From the NCBI RefSeq assembly GCF_900143255.1, contig NZ_FRDI01000002.1:108841-172840 (forward strand): DNA of 64,000 bases. Reading direction: 5' to 3'. Source of the stretch: Desulfovibrio litoralis DSM 11393 (GTDB lineage Bacteria; Desulfobacterota; Desulfovibrionia; Desulfovibrionales; Desulfovibrionaceae). A program made the position numbers and the translations under genes. Under the pieces are notes generated by a model. The model did not search any database. It saw only the letters and a list, made by a program, of their open reading frames with translations, and was not told the DNA's origin. Below are positions 10,301 to 22,700 of this stretch, piece by piece; position 1 is the stretch's first letter, and every line of letters starts with the position of its first letter.

Positions 10301-10868
10301 GATTAAAGAACAGATATTTGATTTAAACGCACAACACGATAAAATTGCGAGCTTCCAACCGATGCAGTGGTTGCCACGTTTAAAGATCTTTCGTAACCAA
10401 CTTGAGGAATTTAATTTTACGCCAAAACGCCGTGGAATGTTAGTTCATGCTTGTTTGGAACATTTATTTTTAACGGGAGATGATCGGCATGATGCTGAGG
10501 CTGCCGTGCGTTTGGGGCTTAGCGGTTTTCCCTTGCCTGTGCCTGATGTGGAGCAGATTTCTAAAGAGCTTGTGAACCTGTTGCTTTGGTTGATCAAAGA
10601 GCCACAGTTAAAAGATTGGTTGAAATATGGCGTAGCAGAACAAAACATTTTAGACGAAAATCAAAAATTACACAGAGTAGACCTGTTGGTTGATGACGGA
10701 AAGAGTATTTCGGTTGTGGAATATAAAACCGGCGGAAAAGAAGATGCACATATTCAACAAGTTAGGCGTTATTTAGGCTTGTTGGAAAAAATTTATCAAA
10801 CAGGATATAGTTTTAATGCTTACCTTGTGTATTTAGATGAAAAAGAGATAGAGACTGTTACACAATAG
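7329..10868 (+). CDS. AddA/RecB-like UvrD-family helicase-nuclease
   Basis: 1,179 residues. The N-terminal Walker A ASAGSGKTYTL (8-18), motif II LIDEFQDTSRTQW, VGDVKQAIYGWRGG, the late motif TIHNSKGLEFPV and YVAWTRA identify a superfamily 1A UvrD/RecB helicase. The C-terminus has a PD-(D/E)XK nuclease core (HRVDLLVDD, then VVEYKTGG), as in AddA and RecB. Such enzymes process double-strand breaks for RecA. The usual partner AddB (or RecC/RecD) is not next to it in the window. Start ATG 7329 is the family N-terminus; the ribosome site is weak (AAAAAAGAG). Convergent with glcF, sharing a terminator. Confidence 0.85.
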   Translation: MLKQIKASAGSGKTYTLTRDFLTLLKDSKERQSALCRLYKKQEHKPLLKNTQASLFDETLSYAWSDILAVTFTNKAAAEMKERILKTLKTFALAPDNLELKKQKKDEFTLSKGQAKSWLKRILASYAALNIRTIDSLLTQLARLSALDLSLPPDFQPAFSSKDYFDPVYDALVLRLAQGDRELNSLFREAIQSLLLYTNSRGFILRKALTERLQSLVELGFVNMPFLQVENEQANYFSRFLTVSSDELKTRFKKIHGHFQNTAQTLSKNIAENNIALSKNASNALGKAINSYGLSIPKYSALYEKDSLEALVLKKDQDKINAFLEKDYQTFKDASQILYQKGVLYKLILEYLPFIELVQPVFSELCSLQEIHGKIPSERIYSGAGEIVSSELGVSTALCRLGANLAHVLIDEFQDTSRTQWRAIAPLAEECISRGGSLIYVGDVKQAIYGWRGGDASLFDEVPEYNDLKNKVIDFKQDNLKYNWRSSRAVVEFNNHFFNTLADYKKAFAVAEEMLPKETPNADICLCAELLQRSFEGSEQALPPRTMLLDEQNKENLQDLKKDTEQLEKKDSLPAGLVRLSVVEGASKGEIEEAVRIQLQNTLKDIIQRRGQSGIAILVRKNKQASQIAGWLSELGLPVVTNASFLLSENLLIQELMAFLRFLDNPQDELAFWTIISSQNLFLSHARFEREFIFSWLAELKIKSNKDNSFERNIISAFKNDFPVLWTKLFKPFLNSASFMNAYDCVSELIRCFDLMNLYTEQQAYLSRFLEVLHSGAEQGFSSICEFLGYWNEVCEKIHLPAPEDLSAIRILTIHNSKGLEFPVLIVPYHDSDSSSNKDVKLVEGVVDGQEFLLPCKKEIGELWFKEKVKSVSETLNLLYVAWTRAAEEAHLFINRSVKKSTEQNTMADTAEEKLSSSPTIRGIEKILELNKLELKRGESLSFISGFDNRHYDKFGETELFKGFNSMDKPIDNLADKPKRADYNTNQNLQLIKEQIFDLNAQHDKIASFQPMQWLPRLKIFRNQLEEFNFTPKRRGMLVHACLEHLFLTGDDRHDAEAAVRLGLSGFPLPVPDVEQISKELVNLLLWLIKEPQLKDWLKYGVAEQNILDENQKLHRVDLLVDDGKSISVVEYKTGGKEDAHIQQVRRYLGLLEKIYQTGYSFNAYLVYLDEKEIETVTQ

Positions 10869-10933
10869 TTTTTATCTGGTTTATCTCGGGAAGACACTCA
10901 ACTCTAATTACGTATAATGACAAAGTATGCAAA

Positions 10934-10953
10934 AAACAGTTTTGCAATGGTTC
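10934..10953 (-). repeat. Solo terminal repeat of the dispersed element
   Basis: Reading the minus strand, AGAACCATTGCAAAACTG matches the left end (AGACCATTGCAAAACTC) of the dispersed element found elsewhere in the window. No right end is seen nearby. Confidence 0.5.
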
Positions 10954-10996
10954 TATTTTAGGGGAAGTGAACAGTTTAAATAAAAAGTGGAATTAT

Positions 10997-11046
10997 AAAA
11001 AAAGACTGCCTGATAAATAAGTTTATTCAGACAGTCTTTTTATTTT
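10997..11046. terminator. Bidirectional terminator between addA-like and glcF
   Basis: Long hairpin with arms AAAAAGACTGCCTGA and TTCAGACAGTCTTTTT, and T-runs on both strands. Serves the two convergent genes. Confidence 0.88.
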
Positions 11047-11058
11047 TAAACTAAGTGA

Positions 11059-12366
11059 TTAATTAAGAGAATCAGCATAAATTTCAATAGTATGCTTGAC
11101 TCCTACCTTGTCTTTGTTTTGTGAAAGCACGTCAATCATTTGCATCATACAAGCAGGACAACCGGCGGTAACAATATCAGCACCTGAGTTTATGATATTA
11201 TTGCGTTTACGTTGACCAATTTGTTTTGATAAATCATAATGATAGATGTTAAAGCTTCCGCCTGAACCACAACAGCGGTCGGCTTCAGCCATTTCAACGA
11301 ATTCATATTTATCATTCATACCTAAAATCTGGCGTGGTTCAGCACTAACGCCAAGTGATTTTTTCATATGACAAGAATCGTGATAAGTCAGTTTTGTTCC
11401 GCCTTTTGGCATTGATTCCGGCTTAACATTTAATATTTTTACTAAAAATTCATTAATATCCATAACTTTGTCATGGATAGCTTGAATTTTTTTACGTTCT
11501 GCGGGTTTAAAATAATCTGCCATTGTCGTCCATACTTCTTTAAAAGTAGCGGTACAAGTGGCACAAGGTGTGATTAAATAATCAAACTCGCTGTTATCAA
11601 AGATTTCAAGGTTTTGGCGTACGAGTTTTTCAAAGCTTTGAATATCACCGGAAGCTAAAGGCGGAATTCCGCAACACGCCATTTTTTCAGGCATGCATAC
11701 TCCAACTCCATGATAATTAAAGACTTTTAAACAGGCTTCGCCAATTTGCGGAAGCATTTTATCAGTAACGCAACCCGGGAAGAAAAAGACCTTAGGCATT
11801 CCGGGACGACCGGGAACATTAAGGTTTTTGGCAATACTGTGAAAAGGCTTATCGGCAAGCTTAACAAAGTGGCGTTTTCCGATAATCGGGTCTAACATGG
11901 CGGCACAAGAAGCACCTTGAATATCGCCCGTATCTTTAACCATCAAACCTTGGAACTTAGAGCCGATTGAGAGCAAAGAGTTAAAAATACCGGGGTTTGA
12001 GAGCATTCCCCTGAAGATAGCTTTTTGCAATAAAGACAAGCCTAAATATTCTTTAATGATAACTCTTGCGTTTAAGAAAATATCCATTAATTTTACGCCT
12101 GAGGGACAATTAGCCGCACAAGAACCGCATAACAAACAGCGGTTTAGTTTTTCGTTAACGCCTACAGGGTCAGAGATCATCTCGTTGGCAAGGTTTTCCA
12201 AGAGGGCGACTTTACCTCTTGCGACATCTGCTTCTTTTAAGGTAGCACCATAAACGGGACAAACCGCCTGACACATACCACAACGCATACAGCTTACGAG
12301 GTTATCGTCAAGCTCCATAAGCATTTGTCTTAATTTTTTTAGTTTATCTGTGGACTGGTTTGACAT
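11059..12366 (-). CDS. glcF: Iron-sulfur subunit of lactate/glycolate dehydrogenase (GlcF-like)
   Basis: 435 residues. Two [4Fe-4S] motifs, CMRCGMCQAVCP (near 35) and CLLCGSCAANCP (near 85), are followed by two CCG domains (CCGIPP, CCGSGG), the layout of GlcF and related heterodisulfide-reductase-like subunits. It would take electrons from the flavoprotein next door and pass them to the membrane pool or another carrier. ATG 12366 is chosen over the upstream TTG because AAGGAG sits 6 nt before it. Twelve bases from glcD and on the same strand, so cotranscribed. In Desulfovibrio the same pair beside por is regarded as D-lactate dehydrogenase; glycolate is the alternative substrate. Confidence 0.9.
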   Translation of the reverse strand: MSNQSTDKLKKLRQMLMELDDNLVSCMRCGMCQAVCPVYGATLKEADVARGKVALLENLANEMISDPVGVNEKLNRCLLCGSCAANCPSGVKLMDIFLNARVIIKEYLGLSLLQKAIFRGMLSNPGIFNSLLSIGSKFQGLMVKDTGDIQGASCAAMLDPIIGKRHFVKLADKPFHSIAKNLNVPGRPGMPKVFFFPGCVTDKMLPQIGEACLKVFNYHGVGVCMPEKMACCGIPPLASGDIQSFEKLVRQNLEIFDNSEFDYLITPCATCTATFKEVWTTMADYFKPAERKKIQAIHDKVMDINEFLVKILNVKPESMPKGGTKLTYHDSCHMKKSLGVSAEPRQILGMNDKYEFVEMAEADRCCGSGGSFNIYHYDLSKQIGQRKRNNIINSGADIVTAGCPACMMQMIDVLSQNKDKVGVKHTIEIYADSLN

Positions 12367-12378
12367 CAAAGACTCCTT

Positions 12379-13767
12379 CTAAACAATCTTTTTGCTTGGG
12401 TTAAGCAAATATTTAGGATCAAGAGCTTTGCGTAAACGCTTAGAAAACTCGATAGTCGCACGGTTTGTTTCTTTTTCCATCCACTTGGCTTTTGCGATTC
12501 CTATTCCGTGTTCACCGGATAAAGTTCCTTGAAGCTTAAGGGCAATATCAAAGATTTCGTCAACAGCTTTTTCAACTCTTTCAAACTCTTCTTTATTGCG
12601 ACGATCGCAAAGTATTGTTGGGTGAAGATTTCCGTCGCCGGCATGACCAAAAGTACCGATTGCAAGGTCGTATTTTTTGGCAATTTCGTTAAAGGCACGA
12701 ATAGCGGCAGGAATTTTAGAGCGTGGAACAGTCGCATCTTCGAGAACGGTAGTTGGCTTGGCACGAGCTAAAGCAGGTAATGCGTTGCGACGTGCTTCCC
12801 AAAGTTTATTTTTTTCAGCCGCATTTTGAGCTATTTTAACGTCAGTTGCCCCGGTTTTTTTACAGATTTCAACAACGGCATTAGCGTCGTCTTCTACTAA
12901 CTGGATATGACCACCGTCTACTTCAATCAATAAAATAGCAGCAGCATCAACAGGTAAACCGGCTTTGGTATAATCTTCAACGTATTTAATTGAATTAGCG
13001 TCCATTAACTCTAAAGTACAAGGTACAATATGAGCGGCGATAATGTTGGCAACAGTTTCAGAGGCTTTGTTAATATCGTCAAAAACAGCCATCATTGCTT
13101 TACTGGCTTTTGGAGGTGGAACAAGTTTAAGAATAATTTCGTTAAAAACTCCAAGAGTTCCTTCGCTGGCGATCATTAAACCCGCCATGTTGTAACCTGT
13201 TACACATTTGACGGTTTTAGAACCTGTTTTAACCAAGTTTCCTTCAACATCAAATATTTCCATACCCATAACGTAATCTTTGGTTACGCCATATTTTAAA
13301 CCACGCAGACCGCCGGCGTTCATAGCAACGTTACCACCAAGGGTAGAAACGCTTTGTGAACCCGGATCAGGCGGGTAGAACAAGCCGACTTTTGCTACTT
13401 CGGCTGCAAATTGAGCAGTAACTACTCCGGGTTGAACTACGGCGTATAAGTCTTCTTGGTTAATTTCAAGAATTTTATTTAGAGCGTTGGTTAAAATTAC
13501 AACTCCGCCTTCTTTTTCGGGAATTACTCCGCCTGAAAGGTTTGTGCCTGAACCACGAACGGTAATCGGTAAACCTTCTTCATAAGCAAGTTTAATAGTT
13601 TTTCCAAGTTGTTCCGAATTAGTAGGGCGTAAAACGGCTTGTGGAACAACCGGTTCTAATACTGCCGCATCATAAGAGTATGATTGACGATCGACTTCGC
13701 TTGTTAAGACGTTGTCTTTTCCTAAAATTGTTTCAAATTCTTTTATTAAAGAGGGATTTAAAGCCAT
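12379..13767 (-). CDS. glcD: FAD-linked lactate/glycolate dehydrogenase (GlcD-like)
   Basis: 462 residues with an N-terminal PCMH-type FAD domain (VTVRGSGTNLSGG near 60, PPDPGSQSVSTLGGN near 135) and a C-terminal FAD-oxidase domain ending in GEHGIGIAKAKWM. The enzyme oxidises a 2-hydroxy acid such as D-lactate or glycolate to the 2-oxo acid. Together with glcF and the neighbouring pyruvate:ferredoxin oxidoreductase it makes a lactate to pyruvate to acetyl-CoA route. AAGGA lies upstream of the ATG. No lactate permease or pta/ackA is in the cluster, unlike the arrangement I recall for Desulfovibrio vulgaris. Confidence 0.92.
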   Translation of the reverse strand: MALNPSLIKEFETILGKDNVLTSEVDRQSYSYDAAVLEPVVPQAVLRPTNSEQLGKTIKLAYEEGLPITVRGSGTNLSGGVIPEKEGGVVILTNALNKILEINQEDLYAVVQPGVVTAQFAAEVAKVGLFYPPDPGSQSVSTLGGNVAMNAGGLRGLKYGVTKDYVMGMEIFDVEGNLVKTGSKTVKCVTGYNMAGLMIASEGTLGVFNEIILKLVPPPKASKAMMAVFDDINKASETVANIIAAHIVPCTLELMDANSIKYVEDYTKAGLPVDAAAILLIEVDGGHIQLVEDDANAVVEICKKTGATDVKIAQNAAEKNKLWEARRNALPALARAKPTTVLEDATVPRSKIPAAIRAFNEIAKKYDLAIGTFGHAGDGNLHPTILCDRRNKEEFERVEKAVDEIFDIALKLQGTLSGEHGIGIAKAKWMEKETNRATIEFSKRLRKALDPKYLLNPSKKIV

Positions 13768-13840
13768 ATGATTATCCTTTTTAAGAAGTTTTCTAGTGTG
13801 TTAGATAAATTATCTCTACCCTTTATATTGGGTATTATAA

Positions 13841-13880
13841 AAATCCGATAGTCAAAATTGTTTTTCAACTATCGGATTTC
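13841..13880 (-). terminator. Terminator between por and glcD
   Basis: AAATCCGATAGT / ACTATCGGATTT, a 12-bp perfect stem, lies about 50 bases past the por stop. On the minus strand it is followed by a short T-rich stretch. It suggests por can be transcribed separately from glcD-glcF. Confidence 0.8.
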
Positions 13881-13928
13881 AATATGTCAATAATTGAAAG
13901 TTAAAAAATTATACTGAAAAGTAAAAAT

Positions 13929-17522
<3,594 letters not shown>

Positions 17523-17676
17523 TTAATATATTCAAGATAGACTGAATAGAGTAAAATGTTAAAATCAAAAACATATAGAATTATTCTATAATATATTATC
17601 TCATAATACCTTGGTTAATAATACGTCAAAACACGTTATAAAACAAGCAAAAAAAACATAACATTTAACTCAGTTT

Positions 17677-18279
17677 TTACTGATTGTTAGGACTTTGCGT
17701 TTTTAATTCTTCTTTAATTTTTTCTTTAACGTCTTCTGAAATATTTGGTAAACTCAGGGCTTCGTTAAAAATAGCTTCTCCCTTTTTGTTATTATTCAAA
17801 AAATATTTATATAATACGCCCAAACTATATAAATGCTCGGCTTTTTTTTCTATTTTAATAAGCTCTTCAAAACTTTCGGCGGCTTTGTTATATTTTTTCA
17901 AACTGTATTGTGTCATGCCTAATAGTCGCCAGATATCAGGACTGTTTTTATTTTGTGAACTTGCATTTAATAAAAGCAGCTCTGCATCTTCGAGTTGATT
18001 GGCTTGCAGTAAATGTTCGGCAAGATCAATTAATATGGCTTGATTGCTTGGATCTTTTTCCAATGCACTCATAAGCTCTTGAATGTGTTGCATTTCACTT
18101 AGGTTGGGATTTGCTTTGTTGTTTTTTTCTTCTGTGTCTATGATTGTAAGATGTCCCGGGTGGGTGTTTTGAAAATAAGCCGCACCGCAAAACATAAATA
18201 AGAGACTTACGAGTAAAAGAGAGAGGTAAAAATTTCTTTTTGAGTTTGAGATTGGGTTGTTTTGAGAAGTTTGAGACAT
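17677..18279 (-). CDS. Membrane-anchored TPR protein of the ccm cluster (CcmI/NrfG-like)
   Basis: 200 residues. One N-terminal membrane segment (about 17-37, YLSLLLVSLLFMFCGAAYF) is followed by three TPR-like units, seen in NQAILIDLAEHLLQANQLEDAE, PDIWRLLGMTQYSLKKYNKA and EHLYSLGVLYKYF. Last gene of the ccm run, 10 bases after ccmD. In other Ccm systems a TPR protein (CcmI or the C-terminal part of CcmH) presents apocytochrome c to the heme lyase; a similar periplasmic role is inferred. The family call rests on topology and location more than on specific motifs. Confidence 0.7.
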   Translation of the reverse strand: MSQTSQNNPISNSKRNFYLSLLLVSLLFMFCGAAYFQNTHPGHLTIIDTEEKNNKANPNLSEMQHIQELMSALEKDPSNQAILIDLAEHLLQANQLEDAELLLLNASSQNKNSPDIWRLLGMTQYSLKKYNKAAESFEELIKIEKKAEHLYSLGVLYKYFLNNNKKGEAIFNEALSLPNISEDVKEKIKEELKTQSPNNQ

Positions 18280-18289
18280 GGTTTAATCC

Positions 18290-18442
18290 TTAAGGTTTGT
18301 CATTTTGAGAAGGGTTTAAAAGCTCAAGGCGGGAAATGCGTTTTACTAATTGTTGGTGTTTAAAGGCTATAAACATTAAGTATACACCAAGCCCTGCCCA
18401 GATAGCGATATTTGCAAACATAAGCCAGTTGATTGTGTCCAT
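18290..18442 (-). CDS. ccmD: CcmD-like small membrane protein
   Basis: A 50-residue reading frame too short for standard gene calling. It starts MDTINWLMFANIAIW, has one membrane span (about 6-26) and a basic tail (KHQQLVKRISRLELL). CcmD is a single-span protein of about this size that helps release holo-CcmE from the CcmABC complex. Its place, directly after ccmC and before the TPR gene on the same strand, fits that role. GAGG lies 4 bases upstream of the ATG (minus strand reads AGAGGTTAATATG). The call rests on size, topology and position. Confidence 0.78.
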   Translation of the reverse strand: MDTINWLMFANIAIWAGLGVYLMFIAFKHQQLVKRISRLELLNPSQNDKP

Positions 18443-18493
18443 ATTAACCTCTTTATCTGTGATTTAATGTTAAAAATTATAGCGTAAAATAGA

Positions 18494-19207
18494 TTAAATA
18501 TTGTCTAAATTTATTTGTACGGCTTTATCATTTAAGTAGGTTTCAAGAGTTTTTTGGCGTTGGCGTATTAAAACCAAAGCGAGCCAGAAAAACATAAATG
18601 CAAATAAACAGATAAAAACCGTAAGCTTCATTTCCGGTTCGAGTCCGCCGTTTTGGTTTCCGAATACAGCCGGGTGGACGGTTCTCCAGAGCCTTGCTGA
18701 AAAAAAGACCAAAGGGACGTCAAGAAAGGCGATAATGCTTAAAACGGCTGAGATAGTGGCTAAGCGAGCTTTAGACATTTCAAGCCCTCTGATGATTAAA
18801 TAGCCCACATAAATAAACCAAAGAACAAGGCTTGTTGTTAACCGAGGGTCCCAGGTCCACCAAGTGTTCCAAGAATGCCTTGCCCAAATTGAACCCGTTA
18901 TTAAAGCGAGGGAGCAAAAAACGACGCCGACTTCAACGGCAGCAACGCCAAGATTATCCCAAAAGAAATTTTTGGAATATAAATATAAAATACCCGAAAC
19001 AAAAGCCACAAAAAAACTTATAAACGACCACCAAGCAAAAGGCAGGTGGAAGTAAAAAATCTTTTGAGTAATCCCCATTTGAGTTTCAACGGGGGCATAT
19101 ATAAAAATCAACCATTGGCATAATGAAAAACCAAGACCGCCCAAAACCGCCAATAAAGGGATAAATTTGTCGATTTTTGAATTTATGGGTGTTTGTATAG
19201 TGTGCAT
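18494..19207 (-). CDS. ccmC: Heme exporter/handling protein CcmC
   Basis: 237 residues with six membrane spans. The tryptophan-rich heme-handling motif is visible as SWNTWWTWDPRLTTSLVLW (about 110-130). CcmC holds heme in the membrane and loads it onto CcmE. The start codon overlaps the ccmB stop (TAATG), so translation is probably coupled. A conserved histidine precedes the motif (ARHSW). Confidence 0.94.
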   Translation of the reverse strand: MHTIQTPINSKIDKFIPLLAVLGGLGFSLCQWLIFIYAPVETQMGITQKIFYFHLPFAWWSFISFFVAFVSGILYLYSKNFFWDNLGVAAVEVGVVFCSLALITGSIWARHSWNTWWTWDPRLTTSLVLWFIYVGYLIIRGLEMSKARLATISAVLSIIAFLDVPLVFFSARLWRTVHPAVFGNQNGGLEPEMKLTVFICLFAFMFFWLALVLIRQRQKTLETYLNDKAVQINLDNI

Positions 19208-19884
19208 TAATCATCTCCGTGTAACAAAAATGGGAACAAAACTAAGCCGAGGGCAATAAAAACTCCGTCAAAGGCAAGAATAATACTGAGCCAATTTGTT
19301 AGATCGAGCGTGTCTTCAGCCCCAAATAATACAGTTCCGTTTTTTATTCCTGCCAATAAAATCGGAATAAGTAAAGGGAATAACAAAATAGAGAGTAAAG
19401 ATTCACGCCCGCTTTGTCCTTGGGCTAAAATACCCAACAGAGAGCCGAGCGAGATTATTCCTATATCGGTTAAGAAAAGCCCGAGTAAACTTTGCCATGC
19501 GTTAACGTTAATGTTTTGCCCTAAAAATACAATGCAAGCCGGTAAAAAAACGAGTTGAGACAACAATAATAAAATTAAACCACAAAACGCCTTACCAAGC
19601 CAAACGCTTTGAGCTGGTATCGGCGATAGAACAAGCCCGAGTCTTGCTCCGTTTTGTTCTTCGATTGAATATAAGTTGCTGAAAATTAAAACCTGACAAA
19701 AAACTGAGGCCAGCCAAAAAATAGTTGAGGCGGCCAAGGGTGGTGTTAAGTCGCCGGTTTCACGAGAAAGGCTAAAAATAAATATTAAAATTAAACCCAA
19801 AACTAAGGGTTGAAATAAGCTTGAACCAGAGAACAGGCTTAGTTTCAAATCTTTAGAAGCGATTAAAAGTCCTGATTTGAGCAT
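19207..19884 (-). CDS. ccmB: Cytochrome c biogenesis ABC permease CcmB
   Basis: 225 residues with six predicted membrane spans, matching CcmB in size. It starts MLKSGLLIASKDLKL and contains the EEQNGARLGLVLSPIPAQSVWLGK cytoplasmic segment characteristic of the family. It forms the membrane part of the CcmAB ATPase that, with CcmC, drives release of heme-loaded CcmE. It lies 3 bases after ccmA and overlaps ccmC by one base. Confidence 0.92.
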   Translation of the reverse strand: MLKSGLLIASKDLKLSLFSGSSLFQPLVLGLILIFIFSLSRETGDLTPPLAASTIFWLASVFCQVLIFSNLYSIEEQNGARLGLVLSPIPAQSVWLGKAFCGLILLLLSQLVFLPACIVFLGQNINVNAWQSLLGLFLTDIGIISLGSLLGILAQGQSGRESLLSILLFPLLIPILLAGIKNGTVLFGAEDTLDLTNWLSIILAFDGVFIALGLVLFPFLLHGDD

Positions 19885-19887
19885 AAG

Positions 19888-20574
19888 TTAACCTTGTTCC
19901 GTCATTAAATTACAGTCAAAGTTTTCTGCATTTCCCGAGTAGAGCATTTTGGCTTTTCCGAGCATGATTACAGAATCGGCAATTTTTATGTCTTCATTTA
20001 TATTATGACTAATCCAAACGATTGCCGTATTATTTTGTTTTGCTTCCAAAACTGCTTGTTGCAACATATTGATGGAGTTTAAATCTAGTCCTGTTGAGGG
20101 TTCGTCCAATAAAATAAGTTTTGGTTTTTGTAAAAAAACACGAGCTAAATTTAGGCGTTGTGCCATTCCTCTTGAAAAAGTTCCGGCTTTTTCTTCGGCA
20201 AAAGCACGCAAAGATACTTTATCAAGCACGCTTTCAATTTGTTTTGTCAGTTCTTTTTTTGAACTTGGTTCGTCTTGATATTGGTTATATAACTTAGCCC
20301 AAAACATCAAGTTTTCCAAAGCTGTTAATTGTGGATATATAAAGGTTTGATGTCCAAGATAAGCCAGTTTTAAGGGAGATACTTTGTTTTCGACTTTTCC
20401 GATACTGGCAGGCGTTAACCCTGCCAGTATTTTCATTAACGTTGATTTTCCCGAACCGTTATTGCCGATCAACAGAGTGATTGTTCCTGTTTTGATGATA
20501 AAGTTAACTTCTTTAAAAATTAACCTTTGTCCATAAAACTTAGCTAACTGTGTTGTTTTTAACAGTTCTGACAT
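19888..20574 (-). CDS. ccmA: Cytochrome c biogenesis ATP-binding protein CcmA
   Basis: 228 residues; a single ABC ATPase domain. Walker A is GNNGSGKST near 38; the signature is FSRGMAQRLNLARVF, with a serine-arginine-glycine variant typical of CcmA; Walker B LILLDEPSTGLD follows. It hydrolyses ATP to recycle the CcmCDE complex. Six bases after ccmF and 3 bases before ccmB. Confidence 0.94.
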   Translation of the reverse strand: MSELLKTTQLAKFYGQRLIFKEVNFIIKTGTITLLIGNNGSGKSTLMKILAGLTPASIGKVENKVSPLKLAYLGHQTFIYPQLTALENLMFWAKLYNQYQDEPSSKKELTKQIESVLDKVSLRAFAEEKAGTFSRGMAQRLNLARVFLQKPKLILLDEPSTGLDLNSINMLQQAVLEAKQNNTAIVWISHNINEDIKIADSVIMLGKAKMLYSGNAENFDCNLMTEQG

Positions 20575-20580
20575 GAGAAC

Positions 20581-22587
20581 TTACTCCGAATCTGTGTTGG
20601 AATTATCTATAGACCAGTCAGCTTTTTTGCCCAATACTTTTTTTCTTCTGAATATGCCTAAAATAGGGAATATAGACATGATTACTCCGCCTATCCAAAT
20701 TAGGTTAACCATAGGGTGAAGGCTGATGTTTAAAACGGCTCTGTTTTGTTCGTCTACTCCGAAAACAGAAGCGTATAATTCTTGTCCGATATGGTCAAGG
20801 GTATCTGATTCCAAAAAGGTTTGATTGCCGAAATTATGATAACGGCGTTGTTCCGGTCTCATTATACCTAATTCTTTACCGTCTTTGCTGATTGCCAAAA
20901 CCGCTTCAAGATAAGAATAAGTTTTTGCATCAGCAACGTTTAACTCTTTTAAGGTAAAGCTATAACCGCCTAGTGTAAAACTTTCGTTAATGTTTAAAAC
21001 AACATCTTGATTTTCTTCTTTGAATGGCCCTGACATGGCTATTCCCAAGACAATTAAAGCCAGACCGAAGTGTATTCCGTGTGCGGCAAGAGTACCGAAA
21101 TCAGAACTCATGTTTTTATCTTTGATATATAAAAAGATAAAGTTGAGCATTATTGCAACGGCGAATCCAACGCTTATATGGGGTAAAAGCGAACCTGAAG
21201 GAAGTTTATAACCAAACATATAAACAGTAACGGCAGTTCCCGTAATTGTAAGTAGCAATAAAATAGCGATTATATTATTGCGTATTCCGCCTTTCCACTT
21301 GATCCACGGACAAAAAACAAGCAATAAAGCCAATAAGCTGAAAAAAGGAAGACAGACTTTGTTGTAAAAAGATGCGTCCAAGCCCATACTTTTTCCGCTA
21401 AATACTTCTGATAATACAGGCCATAGAGTAGCGAGCGTTATGACAAGGGAAAGCAGGAGCAGAATAGAGGTTGTGAGAAGCAATAAACCTTCTTTGCTAA
21501 ACGGTTGTGCCAGCTCACTATCTTGGGCTTGATTGGTGTTTGAAAAAAATGCCACACCACTAGCAAAGAATGTGCTTATTAGAATAAAGCTTAAAAGAGG
21601 CGTTCCGACTCCGCCATCACCAAAGGCATGAACAGATTCGACTATACCGCTGCGTACAAGATAAGTAGCAAAAAAAGCCGAAATAGTAGTTAAACTAATT
21701 AAGAACGCGTTGGTTCTGTGCAATTTATTACGACGTGTTTCAATAATTGAGGTATGTATAAAGGCGGTTGCAATCAGCCAAGGAATTAAAGAAGCGTTTT
21801 CAACAGGGTCCCAAGCCCAATATCCGCCCCAACCAAGTTCCATATATGCCCACCAAGCACCAAGCACTATTCCGGCGGTCAATAAAAGCCAAGCAATTAA
21901 AATAAACGGTCTTGAAAGTTCTATCCAAGAACCTTCTTCTTGTCGTTTGCCTGATAAAAATTGAGCTAACGCCAAACAGCCGGGAATAACAAATCCGCCG
22001 TAACCTAAAAACAATAAAGGCGGGTGGAAGATCATTCCGGGGTGTTGTAATAATGGGTTTAGCCCTTTACCGTCGCTTTGTTCTGTAATAAAGGTAATAA
22101 AGGGGTTAGACCAACCTGTTAAAATTAAAAGGAAAAATCCCATAATAGAAAGAAACAAAGCCCAAAAAATCATTTTTGTTGTTGGAGTCAAATGGGTATA
22201 AGATTTTGAAAACAAAAAGAAAACGCCGAAGATTGCGACTGACCAAGCCCAAAACAACATTGAACCTGATTGCCCTGCCCAAAATGCAGTAAGTTTATAA
22301 AATTTAGGTAGGTTTAAGTCTGTATAAGAATAGACGTAATGAAAAGAAAAGTCGCTTGTTGCTAAGGCATTTAACAAAATTAGAGAGGCAACCGACAAAA
22401 GAGCCGTTATTGCCAATTGGCTTTTTTCTGTCCAACCTAAGCTTGATATTAAGTTAAAGTCAGAATCTCCGCCTTTATTGGGCGAAGGATACTTTTCTTT
22501 ATTGATAACGTGCCATGTTGCCATAGCGGAAAAAAATAAAGCAAATAAAAAGGCTCCCGTGAGGATAAGATAGGCAACGGTTTGCAT
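20581..22587 (-). CDS. ccmF: Cytochrome c heme lyase component CcmF
   Basis: 668 residues with about 14-15 membrane spans. The WWD heme-binding motif is seen at GWGGYWAWDPVENASLIPWL (about 253-273), with flanking conserved histidines (LQHPGMIFHPPLLFLGY and ATAFIHTSI). CcmF attaches heme to apocytochromes at CXXCH. A periplasmic loop near the C-terminus precedes the last span. In this cluster no CcmH or CcmG is present, so CcmF would work with fewer partners than in the E. coli system. Confidence 0.94.
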   Translation of the reverse strand: MQTVAYLILTGAFLFALFFSAMATWHVINKEKYPSPNKGGDSDFNLISSLGWTEKSQLAITALLSVASLILLNALATSDFSFHYVYSYTDLNLPKFYKLTAFWAGQSGSMLFWAWSVAIFGVFFLFSKSYTHLTPTTKMIFWALFLSIMGFFLLILTGWSNPFITFITEQSDGKGLNPLLQHPGMIFHPPLLFLGYGGFVIPGCLALAQFLSGKRQEEGSWIELSRPFILIAWLLLTAGIVLGAWWAYMELGWGGYWAWDPVENASLIPWLIATAFIHTSIIETRRNKLHRTNAFLISLTTISAFFATYLVRSGIVESVHAFGDGGVGTPLLSFILISTFFASGVAFFSNTNQAQDSELAQPFSKEGLLLLTTSILLLLSLVITLATLWPVLSEVFSGKSMGLDASFYNKVCLPFFSLLALLLVFCPWIKWKGGIRNNIIAILLLLTITGTAVTVYMFGYKLPSGSLLPHISVGFAVAIMLNFIFLYIKDKNMSSDFGTLAAHGIHFGLALIVLGIAMSGPFKEENQDVVLNINESFTLGGYSFTLKELNVADAKTYSYLEAVLAISKDGKELGIMRPEQRRYHNFGNQTFLESDTLDHIGQELYASVFGVDEQNRAVLNISLHPMVNLIWIGGVIMSIFPILGIFRRKKVLGKKADWSIDNSNTDSE

Positions 22588-22700
22588 GAATGCTCCTTAA
22601 AAATACAGAATGGAATTTAAGATGTGAATATCGTGATAAGTTTAATAAGCAGAATAAAAAGATGAGTTTTAACCAGCTGTTTTTAATAATTATTTTCGGT

